Below are positions 8,756-16,543 of a stretch of DNA of 64,000 bases, piece after piece (position 1 is the first letter of the stretch; the number at the start of each line of letters is the position of its first letter). The position numbers were made by a program, and so were the translations under genes. The DNA comes from WHTK01 sp965197795 (lineage in GTDB: Bacteria; Chloroflexota; Dehalococcoidia; DSTF01; WHTK01). Location of the stretch: positions 2,976,001-3,040,000 of the forward strand of contig OZ240228.1 of NCBI GenBank assembly GCA_965197795.1, read 5' to 3'. The notes under the pieces are model-generated. The model was not told the origin of the DNA. It did no database searches and saw only the letters and a program-made list of their open reading frames with translations.

Positions 8756-9520
8756 CTAGTCGACTCGTGGCGGATTGTGGGCGAGACGGTTGATCTGACC
8801 CGCGAGATAGCCGGCGCCGAATCCATTGTCGATATTGACGACGGAAACGCCGGCGGCGCAGCTGTTCAGCATCGCCAGCAGAGGCGCCAGGCCGTCGAAG
8901 TTGGCGCCGTAACCGATGGACGTGGGTACGGCAACGACGGGCACCGCGACGAGGCCGGAGACGACGCTGGGCAGCGCGCCCTCCATGCCCGCGATGACGA
9001 CGAGAACGTTGGCCTGCATCAGCGCCGGAAGGTGATCGAAGAGGCGGTGTATGCCGGCGACGCCGACGTCGCTGATCAGCGAGGCGTCGCTGCCCATCAT
9101 GCGCGCCGTCGTGACGGCCTCATAGGCGACGGGAAGGTCGGAGGTGCCGGCGCAAAGGACGGTGACGCCGGGCAGAAGAGGCTGCGGGTCGCGATCGACG
9201 ACGGCGGTGCGCGCCAGCTCGTCGTACTCGGCGTCCGGGACGGCAGCCTGCAGGGCACGATAGCCGTCACGGTCGAGCCGGGTGACGAGGAGACGTCCGG
9301 ACTGCTCGACGAGGCGCTGGCCGATGGCGGCAACCTGGTCAGGCGTCTTACCGAGGCCGAGGACGACTTCGGGCATGTGGTCGCGGATGCCGCGGTGGTG
9401 ATCGATCTTGGCGAAACCGAGGTCTTCGTAGGGAAGATGACGCAGCTCCGCGAGCGCCGCTTCGACGTCGACGGACCCACCCGCGACTTGCTCCAGGAGC
9501 AGCTTTAGCTTCTCGTTAAC
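8756..9520 (-). CDS. larB: Nickel-pincer cofactor biosynthesis protein LarB, non-canonical start
   Basis: LarB carboxylates and hydrolyses nicotinic acid adenine dinucleotide in the first step of nickel-pincer cofactor synthesis. The PurE-like core is clear (LCAGTSDLPVAYEA, AGMEGALPSVV, TSIGYGANFDGL). The first ATG in frame is at 9376, but 48 conserved LarB codons lie before it, including LPYEDLGFAKIDHHR. No ATG, GTG or TTG exists upstream. GGAGG stands 8 nt before a GTT codon at 9520-9518, and a TATAAT lies at 9553-9548, so initiation near 9520 on GTT (or a mutated GTG/ATG) is the best reading. Confidence 0.88.
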   Translation of the reverse strand, partial: VNEKLKLLLEQVAGGSVDVEAALAELRHLPYEDLGFAKIDHHRGIRDHMPEVVLGLGKTPDQVAAIGQRLVEQSGRLLVTRLDRDGYRALQAAVPDAEYDELARTAVVDRDPQPLLPGVTVLCAGTSDLPVAYEAVTTARMMGSDASLISDVGVAGIHRLFDHLPALMQANVLVVIAGMEGALPSVVSGLVAVPVVAVPTSIGYGANFDGLAPLLAMLNSCAAGVSVVNIDNGFGAGYLAGQINRLAHNPPRVD

Positions 9521-9547
9521 GCTATCTGCCTCCGAATTAGTGGACGA

Positions 9548-9553
9548 ATTATA
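9548..9553 (-). promoter_or_regulatory. -10 element of larB (TATAAT)
   Basis: A consensus TATAAT is read on the minus strand. A transcript starting about 7 nt later would have a leader of about 20 nt containing GGAGG, which supports a larB start near 9520. Confidence 0.6.
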
Positions 9554-9685
9554 GCATCGGAGTGGACCAGAACCTCTGTAAGTCTGTGCTACACTCGGGC
9601 GGTTGCTGGTGGGGAAGCCGGCAGCAGTGCAATGGCCTTGCGCTGCGGTCGATAACTAGTGAATGGCAGATCAAAGGGTCACTGC

Positions 9686-10180
9686 TTGAGCTGGATCGAC
9701 ATCACAATCCTCGCCACGATGGCCTGGTTCACGTACGCCGCGTTCCAAGCGGGCATGATCCGAGAGGTCATCACGATCTTCGGCGCCATATTCGCGGTGG
9801 CGCTGGCCGGCCTTTTCTATCAAGAGCTCGCTGAAAACGTCCGGGTCGCCGTGGATGACAAGGAAGCCGCGCGGATCATCGCCTTCGCGATGATTTTCGG
9901 CGCCACCATCCTGGCCAGCCAGCTCACGGCCCTTTTCCTCAAACAGGCCGCGTCCCTGCTGCTATTGGGGTTGGCCGACTCGCTGGGCGGCGCCTTCATC
10001 GGCTTTCTCAAGGGTTTCATCTTCGTCGAGATCGCCTTGATCCTCGGGGTTACGTTTGAGTCGCTTGGCCTGCGCGGCGTGATCGAGGACTCAGCGCTAG
10101 CGCCGATCTATCTCGACATCCTGCCGTTCTTGAGGTGGATCCTGCCGGCGCAATTCAAGGACGCGATCAGCGGCTTCTAG
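9686..10180 (+). CDS. CvpA-family membrane protein
   Basis: This 164-residue protein has four hydrophobic segments and the CvpA pattern: WIDITILATMAWF, then GMIREVITIFGAIF and LADSLGGAFIGFLKGFIFV. CvpA proteins are inner-membrane proteins linked to colicin V export and envelope stress, with no defined biochemical role. TTG at 9686 fits the family start (LSWID) and has AAAGGG 8 nt upstream. A GTG at 9659 would add nine unconserved residues. Confidence 0.75.
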   Translation: MSWIDITILATMAWFTYAAFQAGMIREVITIFGAIFAVALAGLFYQELAENVRVAVDDKEAARIIAFAMIFGATILASQLTALFLKQAASLLLLGLADSLGGAFIGFLKGFIFVEIALILGVTFESLGLRGVIEDSALAPIYLDILPFLRWILPAQFKDAISGF

Positions 10181-10184
10181 ACGT

Positions 10185-10315
10185 CCGCTGTCATCCTGAG
10201 GCGGTAGCCGAAGGATCGAAACGCCATGCCTTACCGGCGACAGCTCGTTTACAGGACACGGCGTCCCGCCAGGGACGGCAGGCTGAGGTTCGCCGCCAGC
10301 TCAGAATGACAGCGG
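10185..10315. repeat. Dispersed inverted-repeat element, copy 1
   Basis: A 131-bp intergenic element lies between the convergent cvpA-like gene and mutM. Its ends are 16-bp inverted repeats with one mismatch (10185-10200, CCGCTGTCATCCTGAG, against 10300-10315). The left arm continues as GCGGTAGCCGAAGGATC. A second copy is at 33544-33682, whose right arm is closely similar in reverse complement. There is no open reading frame inside, so it looks like a REP- or MITE-type non-coding repeat. Confidence 0.75.
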
Positions 10316-10322
10316 AGAGGCC

Positions 10323-11150
10323 TCAAGCGCCCCTTGGAACTTCCGGCTGGCACTGGCGACAGAAGCTGGTGATGCGCTGACCTGCCGTGATCTCGCTGAT
10401 CGTGCTGCCACAGCGAGGACACGCCTCGCCACCGCGACGGTGAACACGCAGGTGATCGCGCCACTCCTTGTATTCCAGGCTTTCACCCATCTTCCGCCAG
10501 ACGATCGGCTCGGCCCAGCGCAGGACGTCACCGACGGCGTGATAGAGCGCTCCGACCTCCTCCTCTGACATTTGACTGCGCTTGTGGTAGGGGTGGAACT
10601 TCGCCTCCCAGAGGATCTCGTCAGAGTAGGCGTTGCCGATGCCGGCGACGAACTTGTGGTTGACCAGGATGCTCTTGATCTGGCCGGTGTATTTCTTGAT
10701 CCGGTCGCGAAAGACCTCCTCGGTTAGCAGAGGGGACAGCACATCCGGGCCCATCTCGCCGAACTGAGGCAGCGTTTCGAGCTCGTCCGGCGTGGTGAGG
10801 TAGACGCGGCCCATGAGGCGCTGATCGACGTAGCGCAGCTCGCTGCCGCCGCTGAGGCCGAAGAGGAAGCAAGTCCGGGCATGACGCTTCTGGGAAGGCG
10901 GCACGAGCGAGAAGCGGCCCGTCAGCATGGCGTTGATCACCATGATGCGACCGCTGGCGAGGCTGAAGAGGAGGAACTTGCCGTGCCGGTGCACTTCCCC
11001 CAGCGTATCGCCGGTCATCTGACGCACGAACTCTTCTCGTGGTACCCTGATTACTACAGGGATGAAAGTGTCCACCCGCTCGATGGTCTGACCGGCCAAG
11101 CTACGGTTGAAGAAATTGCGAATCGCCTCGAGATCGGGCACTTCAGGCAT
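10323..11150 (-). CDS. mutM: Formamidopyrimidine-DNA glycosylase (MutM/Fpg family)
   Basis: This enzyme removes oxidised purines such as 8-oxoguanine and nicks the strand. The N-terminus is MPEVPDLEAI, with the catalytic Pro2 and Glu3. GKFLLF supplies the conserved lysine and NAYSDEILWEAKFHP the helix-two-turn-helix. A zinc finger with CPRC and CRQC closes the 275 residues. PEVPDL differs from the usual PELPEVE, so an Nei-like specificity cannot be excluded. A TAGAAT lies 9 nt before the ATG. Confidence 0.9.
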   Translation of the reverse strand: MPEVPDLEAIRNFFNRSLAGQTIERVDTFIPVVIRVPREEFVRQMTGDTLGEVHRHGKFLLFSLASGRIMVINAMLTGRFSLVPPSQKRHARTCFLFGLSGGSELRYVDQRLMGRVYLTTPDELETLPQFGEMGPDVLSPLLTEEVFRDRIKKYTGQIKSILVNHKFVAGIGNAYSDEILWEAKFHPYHKRSQMSEEEVGALYHAVGDVLRWAEPIVWRKMGESLEYKEWRDHLRVHRRGGEACPRCGSTISEITAGQRITSFCRQCQPEVPRGA

Positions 11151-11159
11151 AACGAGACT

Positions 11160-11165
11160 ATTCTA
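11160..11165 (-). promoter_or_regulatory. -10 element of mutM (TAGAAT), probably leaderless
   Basis: TAGAAT on the minus strand ends 9 nt before the mutM ATG at 11150, which leaves no room for a ribosome-binding site. Confidence 0.5.
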
Positions 11166-11301
11166 ATCTCCACGATTTGCCGACAGTTTCATGTGTCAGA
11201 CTCACGTATCTAGAGAGTCTGGACAGGCTTGCCCTAACGTGAATCGCCCCATAAGATTCGCAGGGTTTGGCTTCGACGAGCCAACAAGGAGGTAGCACCG
11301 C

Positions 11302-11655
11302 TTGGCCTACGTAGACAAAGAGATCGCCTGCAAGGACTGTGGAAACGGCTTCATTTTCACAGCAGGCGAGCAGGAGTTTTACGCGACGAAGGGACTTCAG
11401 AATGAGCCCGCGCGTTGTCCGCGTTGCCGCACGGCACGTCGCACCGCCCGCGCCCAGGAGCCTGAGGAAGGTTACGTGCGCTACGGTGTGTTCGCCAGCT
11501 TTGGCGGCAAGACGCCTCGCCAGATGCACCCGGCAGCGTGCGCCGAGTGCGGCATCATGACCGAAGTGCCGTTCATTCCGCGGGGCGACCGCCCGGTCTA
11601 TTGCAGCTCCTGCTACAACAAGGTACGCGCCGCGGCTCCGAGGCCCGCCCCCTAA
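11302..11655 (+). CDS. Zinc-ribbon protein
   Basis: The predicted protein has 117 residues with two zinc-binding modules. The first reads IACKDCGNGFIFTAGEQEFY and continues to CPRCR, a probable zinc-ribbon domain common in Chloroflexota and other phyla. The second has CAECG and CSSCY and resembles the CxxC-x-D/DksA-like zinc ribbon. The start is TTG at 11302, nine bases after AAGGAGG. The function is unknown; a role in binding nucleic acid or ribosomes is a guess. Confidence 0.75.
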   Translation: MAYVDKEIACKDCGNGFIFTAGEQEFYATKGLQNEPARCPRCRTARRTARAQEPEEGYVRYGVFASFGGKTPRQMHPAACAECGIMTEVPFIPRGDRPVYCSSCYNKVRAAAPRPAP

Positions 11656-11671
11656 GTTCCCCAGGCCGCTC

Positions 11672-11953
11672 ATGGCCACAGACCCGGAAGCGCTGACCCA
11701 GCTGTCGCGTCTCGTCGGCGAATCAATTTCGTCGTCGGCGACGCCGGCCGAGGTTCAGCGCGTCCTCGAGCAACGCCTCGATGTCCTGGTGGACGGCATC
11801 GTGGCTGAGGCCGCCGCGTCGGACGACGTGTTCGACCGCGATTCCGGGCTCGAATTCGTCACGGCGCGTCTGGATGACCTGGCGAAATGGCTCAGCGAGT
11901 CACAGCGGGCCCGGTTGCTGGAGGCCGCACGCGGCAAGATCAATGCGTGGTGA
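11672..11953 (+). CDS. Hypothetical protein, 93 residues
   Basis: A small acidic protein that I do not recognise. It is probably all alpha-helical, with amphipathic stretches such as TPAEVQRVLEQRLDVLVDGI and LDDLAKWLSESQRARLLEA. It starts 16 bases after the zinc-ribbon gene, and its TGA overlaps the GTG of the following lipoprotein gene. The tight packing supports it as a real gene. Confidence 0.5.
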   Translation: MATDPEALTQLSRLVGESISSSATPAEVQRVLEQRLDVLVDGIVAEAAASDDVFDRDSGLEFVTARLDDLAKWLSESQRARLLEAARGKINAW

Positions 11954-12396
11954 AACGAATCGCGTTCCTCGCTCTGGCACTCGTGGCAGCGCTGCTCATC
12001 GCGTGTGGTGGCGGTGGCGAGGGAGCTACGGCCTCGCAGCAAGCGCAGCCGACCGAGAGGCCGACCCGCATTCCCAGCGGCCCCACGGCGAGCGTGGAGC
12101 CGCGCAGCGGGCCTCAGGGTACCGAGGTCACGGTAAGCGGAGCCGGCTGGCCGCCGGGCGTGTCGATTGACGTGACCGCCCGCCAACCCGCCACCGCCAG
12201 CCGACCCCTACGCGACGACCGCAACGGACCAATCAGGGGCGTTCACGGTCAGGTTCCGCCTGGAGACCACGCCAAACGGGAACGACCTGGAGGTCGGGCG
12301 CTTCGATTTGATCGTGCGGTCGTCAGCCATCGAGGTAGGGCGCCGTTCCTGGTCGAGACGCGTCGCCCGATCCAGAACAGCGGCCCCGGGGGCTAG
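11950..12396 (+). pseudogene. IPT/TIG-like lipoprotein with two compensating frameshifts
   Basis: A GTG start gives a lipoprotein signal peptide with lipobox LLIAC, a Thr/Pro linker and an IPT/TIG-like domain beginning SVEPRSGPQGTEVTVSG. The expected continuation (YATTATDQSGAFTVRF to FDLIVRSSAIEV) is in the +1 frame from about 12195 to 12340. The sequence then returns to the first frame for APFLVETRRPIQNSG and the stop. One extra base near 12190 and one lost near 12340 would explain this. The GTG overlaps the preceding stop codon. Confidence 0.6.
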
Positions 12397-13096
12397 ACGC
12401 CATAAAGCAGCGATTCCAGGCGTGGTCGCACGTGGGACCAGTCGCGGTCGAGCATACGAAACCAGGCCGTGTCGCGGTTGCGGCCCTTGATGATGAAGTG
12501 GGCTTCCTGAACGCCCTCGAAGCTAAAGCCCATCCGCAGCGCGGAACGGCGCGAACGCTCATTGAGCGCGTCGCACTTCCACTCGACACGGCGATATCCT
12601 AACTCGAAGGCGTGCTTCAGCAGCAGGTAAGTCGATTCGAGGTTCGCGTTGGTTCGCTGAACGGCGGGCGTATACCAGATGTGGCCGAGTTCGATCTTGA
12701 GGTGCTCTGGCACGTTGTTGGTGTATGCCGCAATGCCGACAGTGTGATTCGTTTCAAAATCGCGCACGCAAAACGGGCGCATGTTAGGGGAGGCATCGAG
12801 GCCAGCCAGAAAGTCGCCCAGTTCGGCGGCGCTCGCAACGGCCCGTCAAACATGTAGCGCCAGATCATCTCGTCTGGGTCGTAGGCATCGACGTGATGCT
12901 TACCGATGCTGACGGGCTCGCCGTTTGAGATGGCGTGAAGCGCCGCAAGGTCACGCGCGAGGTCGAGCGGTTGGAGGCGCACGAAGCTGCCCTCAAGGAC
13001 CACGGCCTCGGGCTTGATCGGCAACGTGGCGGCGATGCGAAGTCGCTCTTCAGGCAGGAGCTCGTCGAGAGGAAACGGTGGCATCGACGAGATCAT
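12393..13096 (-). pseudogene. RimJ/RimL-type GNAT acetyltransferase, frameshifted
   Basis: The N-terminal piece (from 13096) carries LEGSFVRLQPLDLARD and then MIWRYMFDGPLRA. The C-terminal piece (ending 12393) carries IELGHIWYTPAVQRTNA and EWKCDALNERSRRSALRMGF, the acetyl-CoA-binding half. The two frames meet near 12830-12840, where a one-base change in a GCC-rich stretch would join PLRA to AELGDFLAGL. The product would be about 232 residues. The substrate is unknown. Confidence 0.75.
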
Positions 13097-13144
13097 AGCG
13101 ACCCCGACGGTTAAGACAGCGCTGCGGAAGCGATTGCGGCCCGC

Positions 13145-13492
13145 CTAGCGGTTGCCGTTGGTCACTTCCTCTTCGTCGTCATCGTCATCGTCGTCGTCAT
13201 CCTCATCGTCGTCTCCGGTCTCGGAGAAGACGCCGACTTCGCGACCGGCCCAGACGGTGACGATGAAGTCGTCGCGCAGGGGCTCCCAGCTCATGACGAG
13301 GCGTTCATCGATCTCGCCGATGAGCTCCTCGATGGCGTCATCGTCGAAGTCAGCGGCGACGCAAAGCGTCGCGTAAGCGGTGCTCTGGGCATAGTGCAGG
13401 TCGACCCGGCCGACCTCATCGCCCTCACGCTCGATGACGAAGCTCTCGGACTGGGGCGTGCGGCTCTCGCGTTCGAAGTTGTAGGTTGCCAT
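13145..13492 (-). CDS. Hypothetical protein with poly-Asp/Glu tail
   Basis: The predicted protein has 115 residues. The first 85 look like a small alpha/beta domain (SFVIEREGDEVGRVDLHY, then IGEIDERLVMSWEPLRDDFIVTVWAG, given here in part). Residues about 89-109 are almost only Asp and Glu, encoded by GAC/GAT/GAG repeats at about 13165-13220. It is not recognised. It lies 9 bases downstream of proA on the same strand and may be its last co-transcribed gene. Confidence 0.5.
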   Translation of the reverse strand: MATYNFERESRTPQSESFVIEREGDEVGRVDLHYAQSTAYATLCVAADFDDDAIEELIGEIDERLVMSWEPLRDDFIVTVWAGREVGVFSETGDDDEDDDDDDDDDEEEVTNGNR

Positions 13493-13501
13493 CTAATCCC
13501 T

Positions 13502-14776
13502 CTAGGACCGGACCTGGCCCTCGCCCTGCACGATCCACTTGTAAGTCGTGATCTCACGCAGGCCGGTGGGGCCGCGCGCGATCGTCTTCTGAGTCGAGTC
13601 GATGATCTCGGCGCCGAGGCCGAACTGGGCGCCATCCGTGAACTGAGTCGACGCGTTGACGTAGACGACGGCGGTGTCGACCTCATCGGTGAAGCGCCGC
13701 GCCGCGTTGCCGTCCTCGGTGACGATGGCGTCCGAGTGGCCGGTGCCGTACTGCGCGATGTGGTCGAGGGCGTCGTCCAGCGAGTCGACGACGCGCACAG
13801 CGGCGACGGCGGCTAAGAACTCGTGGCCGAAGTCGTCCGGCTGTGCCGCCACCGCGGTGAAGCCGTCGCCGGCCTGCCCTAACAGCGCGAGGGCGCGGTC
13901 GTCGCAGCGCAGCTCGACGCCCTTCGCTGCCAGCGATTGAGCGGCGCGCGGCAGGTAACCGGCCGCCACGTCCGCGTGGACGAGCACCGTGTCGAGGGCG
14001 TTGCAGGTCGACCAGTTGCGGGTCTTGGCGTTTGTGACGATATCGACGGCCTTGTCGAGGTCGGCCAGCCTGTCGACGTAGGTGTGGCAAACGCCGACGC
14101 CGCCGGTAAGCATGGGCATGCGGGCGTTCTCGGCGACGAAGCCGATCAGCTCGCCGCCGCCGCGGGGAACGACGATGTCGATGTAGTCGCTCAGGGTCAG
14201 CAGCTGGCCGACAAGCCCGCGGTCCGTGTTCTCGATGAACTGCAGCGCACCGTCCGGGACGCCTGCGGACGCCTGAGCTTCACGCGCGACGCGGGCGAGG
14301 ACAGTGTTGGAGCGGATCGCCTCGCTGCCGCCGCGGATGACGCAGGCGTTTCCCGATTTGAGACAGAGCGCCGCGATGTCGATGGTTACGTTGGGCCGGC
14401 TCTCGAAGACGGCGGCGAGGACGCCGAGGGGGACGCGGCGGCGGCTGACATTAAGGCCGTTAGGCAACTTCCAGCCGTCGATCACCTCGCCGACGGGGTC
14501 GGGGAGGTGAGCGATGGTGCGCACGTCGGCCGCGATCGACTGCAGCTTCTCGGGTGTGAGCTCGAGGCGATTTAGCGGCGCGTCCGCGAGACCGGCGTCG
14601 CGCGCGCGTTCGATGTCCTGGGCATTGGCCGCGAGGATCTCGTCCTGGCGCGCGATCAGCGCGTCGGCGATGGCCTCGAGCGCCGCGTTCTTTACGGCCG
14701 TCGAGGTGCCGGCCAGCTTGCGTGCGGCAGCCTTCGCGGCTCGAGCTTGTGACAGCAGGGTTGCGTCTATCTCCAT
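13502..14776 (-). CDS. proA: Gamma-glutamyl phosphate reductase
   Basis: ProA makes glutamate-5-semialdehyde from glutamyl-5-phosphate with NADPH, the second step of proline synthesis. The catalytic cysteine is in NWSTCNALDTVLVH. The NADPH-binding and family segments VPLGVLAAVFESRPN and KSGNACVIRGGSEA are intact. The 424-residue length is normal. proB lies upstream on the same strand, but hicA and hicB stand between them with gaps of only 17 bases. Confidence 0.96.
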   Translation of the reverse strand: MEIDATLLSQARAAKAAARKLAGTSTAVKNAALEAIADALIARQDEILAANAQDIERARDAGLADAPLNRLELTPEKLQSIAADVRTIAHLPDPVGEVIDGWKLPNGLNVSRRRVPLGVLAAVFESRPNVTIDIAALCLKSGNACVIRGGSEAIRSNTVLARVAREAQASAGVPDGALQFIENTDRGLVGQLLTLSDYIDIVVPRGGGELIGFVAENARMPMLTGGVGVCHTYVDRLADLDKAVDIVTNAKTRNWSTCNALDTVLVHADVAAGYLPRAAQSLAAKGVELRCDDRALALLGQAGDGFTAVAAQPDDFGHEFLAAVAAVRVVDSLDDALDHIAQYGTGHSDAIVTEDGNAARRFTDEVDTAVVYVNASTQFTDGAQFGLGAEIIDSTQKTIARGPTGLREITTYKWIVQGEGQVRS

Positions 14777-14793
14777 CTCGCGCCTCGAATAAG

Positions 14794-15018
14794 CTAGGCA
14801 GCGACTGTGACCGTGATTGCCACGCTGGTCTCCTCGGGCACAGATTCGCCATGCTTGCGGAGGGACTCCAAGTAAGCCTGAATAGCGTCCTTGGTCATCT
14901 CAACCGCCTCTTCCACCGTTTCGCCCTGTGATCCGCAACCTGGGAGGCTGGGAACCTCGGTCCAGAATCCACCATCTTCGTCGGGATGAACGATGATCAA
15001 ATAGTTATGCATGCTCAT
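14794..15018 (-). CDS. hicB: HicB-family antitoxin
   Basis: The 74-residue HicB fold reads YLIIVHPDEDGGFWTEVPSLPGC, here shortened, with GSQGETVEEAVEMTKDAIQAYL typical of type II antitoxins that bind HicA. No extra DNA-binding domain follows the partial RNase-H-like fold. The ATG at 15018 overlaps the hicA stop as ATGA. An in-frame upstream extension to 15345 only reads through hicA and proB in another frame and is not real. Confidence 0.88.
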   Translation of the reverse strand: MSMHNYLIIVHPDEDGGFWTEVPSLPGCGSQGETVEEAVEMTKDAIQAYLESLRKHGESVPEETSVAITVTVAA

Positions 15019-15242
15019 AGGTTTTCTCGGAACTGCTCCCAATCGATACCGATTCGCTTGAGCTGGCCAAGCAACAAACCCGTCTTCACCGGCCGGTGGC
15101 GAGGTATGGTTAGCCGGCGTCCATCCGTGTGAAGCAAGACGTGGTGACTTCCGGTGATGTGATCGACTTCGCAGCCCATCCTTCGGAAGGCGCGCAGCAC
15201 TCTCGTTCCACTGAGCCCACGTGCGCGCCTGCCCTCTGACAA
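15015..15242 (-). CDS. hicA: HicA-family mRNA interferase toxin
   Basis: HicA toxins cleave mRNA through a double-stranded-RNA-binding-like fold with one catalytic histidine. The signature GTRVLRAFRRMGCEVDHITG followed by SHHVLLHTDG and the ending IPRHRPVKTGLL fit the family. TTG at 15242 is the only usable start. The toxin precedes the antitoxin, as usual in hicAB, and both lie inside the proB-proA transcription unit. Confidence 0.88.
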   Translation of the reverse strand: MSEGRRARGLSGTRVLRAFRRMGCEVDHITGSHHVLLHTDGRRLTIPRHRPVKTGLLLGQLKRIGIDWEQFRENL

Positions 15243-15259
15243 GTCGTCTTAATCTTAGC

Positions 15260-16381
15260 TCAGACCAACACCAGATTATCGCGGTGTACGGCTTCGGCTC
15301 CATAGTCGTGGCCAAGAATCGAGGCGATTTGAGAGGACTTGGCACCGAGCAACGCGGTCAGCTCCTGCGAATCGTAGTTGACGACGCCCGTGGCGAGGCG
15401 CTCGCCGTCCTGGTTCGTGACCTCGATGGTGTCACCGCGCTGAAAGTCGCCGCAGACCTCCTTGACGCCGGCAGGCAGAAGGCTGGTGTTTCGTTCCCGC
15501 AGGGCCTTCGCGGCGCCTTCGTCGACCACGAGCGAGCCCTTGATGCGCAGGCCGCTGAGGATCCAGCGTTTGCGGCTCTCCAGGCGGTCGGCTGCCGCCG
15601 GGAAGAAGGTACCGAGCGACTCGCCCTGGACAAGGCGCGACAGGACGCCGGGCTCGAGCCCGCTGGCGATCACGGTATCGCTGCCGCCGGACGTCGCGAG
15701 GCGGGCCGCCTGCAGCTTCGAGGCCACCCCACCGCGGCCGCCGCCTTCGCTGGCGCCGGCGTACGCCTCGATAGACTTGTCGATCCGGTCGACGCGACTG
15801 ACCAGCGTGGCTGTGGGATCGAGCGATGGGTCGGCGGTGAAGAGGCCCTCGCGGGTCTGGAGCAACGCAAGGAGGTCGGCGTCGACGAGGTTGGCCGTGA
15901 GCGCGGCCAGCGTATCGTTCTCGCCGATACGGCTCTCCTCGAGCTCCTCGACAGCGACGGCGTCGTTCTCATTGACGATCGGCACGACCTTGTAGGAGAG
16001 CAGCGCGAGCAGCGTGTTGCGGGCATTGAGGTAGCTGAGGCGGTCCGAGAGGTCGTGGCGAGTGAGCAGCGTCTGGGCGACGTTGATACCGTGCTGGGCG
16101 AAGAGCTTGTCGTAGGCCTGCATCAGCTGACCCTGGCCGACGGCGGCGAGGACCTGGCGAAACGGGATGTCGCGGCGATTACGGCCGTCAGTGATACCGA
16201 GCCGGGATCGCCCAGCCGCCACGGCTCCGGACGAAACGACGATGACCTCAACGCCGGCCTGTCGCAGGGCAGCGACCTGCGACACGAGCTGGCTCATGTG
16301 CTCGATGTCGAGATCGTCGCCGCCGCCGGTCAGAAGGTTGGTGCCGAACTTGGCGACGATGCGCCGGTAGCGTTTCTTCAT
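15260..16381 (-). CDS. proB: Glutamate 5-kinase with PUA domain
   Basis: ProB phosphorylates glutamate in the first step of proline synthesis and is the usual point of feedback control. The amino-acid-kinase domain (KFGTNLLTGGG, IVVSSGAVAAGRSRLG, NENDAVAVEELEE) is followed by a C-terminal PUA domain (from about residue 285, GSLVVDEGAAKAL). At 373 residues it is full length. TATAAT at 16433-16428 gives a leader of about 40 nt holding two copies of ATGCGAAACCT. Confidence 0.96.
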   Translation of the reverse strand: MKKRYRRIVAKFGTNLLTGGGDDLDIEHMSQLVSQVAALRQAGVEVIVVSSGAVAAGRSRLGITDGRNRRDIPFRQVLAAVGQGQLMQAYDKLFAQHGINVAQTLLTRHDLSDRLSYLNARNTLLALLSYKVVPIVNENDAVAVEELEESRIGENDTLAALTANLVDADLLALLQTREGLFTADPSLDPTATLVSRVDRIDKSIEAYAGASEGGGRGGVASKLQAARLATSGGSDTVIASGLEPGVLSRLVQGESLGTFFPAAADRLESRKRWILSGLRIKGSLVVDEGAAKALRERNTSLLPAGVKEVCGDFQRGDTIEVTNQDGERLATGVVNYDSQELTALLGAKSSQIASILGHDYGAEAVHRDNLVLV

Positions 16382-16427
16382 GAAATGCGAAACCTAAAGG
16401 GATGCGAAACCTGAAGCCTCGCTTCGG

Positions 16428-16433
16428 ATTATA
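16428..16433 (-). promoter_or_regulatory. -10 element of the proB-hicAB-proA unit (TATAAT)
   Basis: A consensus -10 is read on the minus strand about 45 nt before proB. The leader contains a direct repeat ATGCGAAACCT (minus-strand AGGTTTCGCAT) at 16385-16395 and 16402-16412. Confidence 0.5.
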
Positions 16434-16543
16434 GACCAGGCCTTGTCGGCGGACCGGTACCTAATCGGCTGGACATGAACGGTGACGACGAGAGCAAGGC
16501 GGCCCGCCTGGCAGGATCGGCCGCAAGATACGCTTGGGGAACG

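Noticed and set aside
14794..15345. Long form of HicB starting at 15345
   Set aside because: The extra 109 codons overlap hicA and proB in another frame and are unlike HicB; the ATG at 15018 gives a normal HicB.
15221..16414. A 397-codon open frame antisense to proB
   Set aside because: Shadow of the proB coding strand; low-complexity Asp/Glu/Val/Arg composition and no domain.
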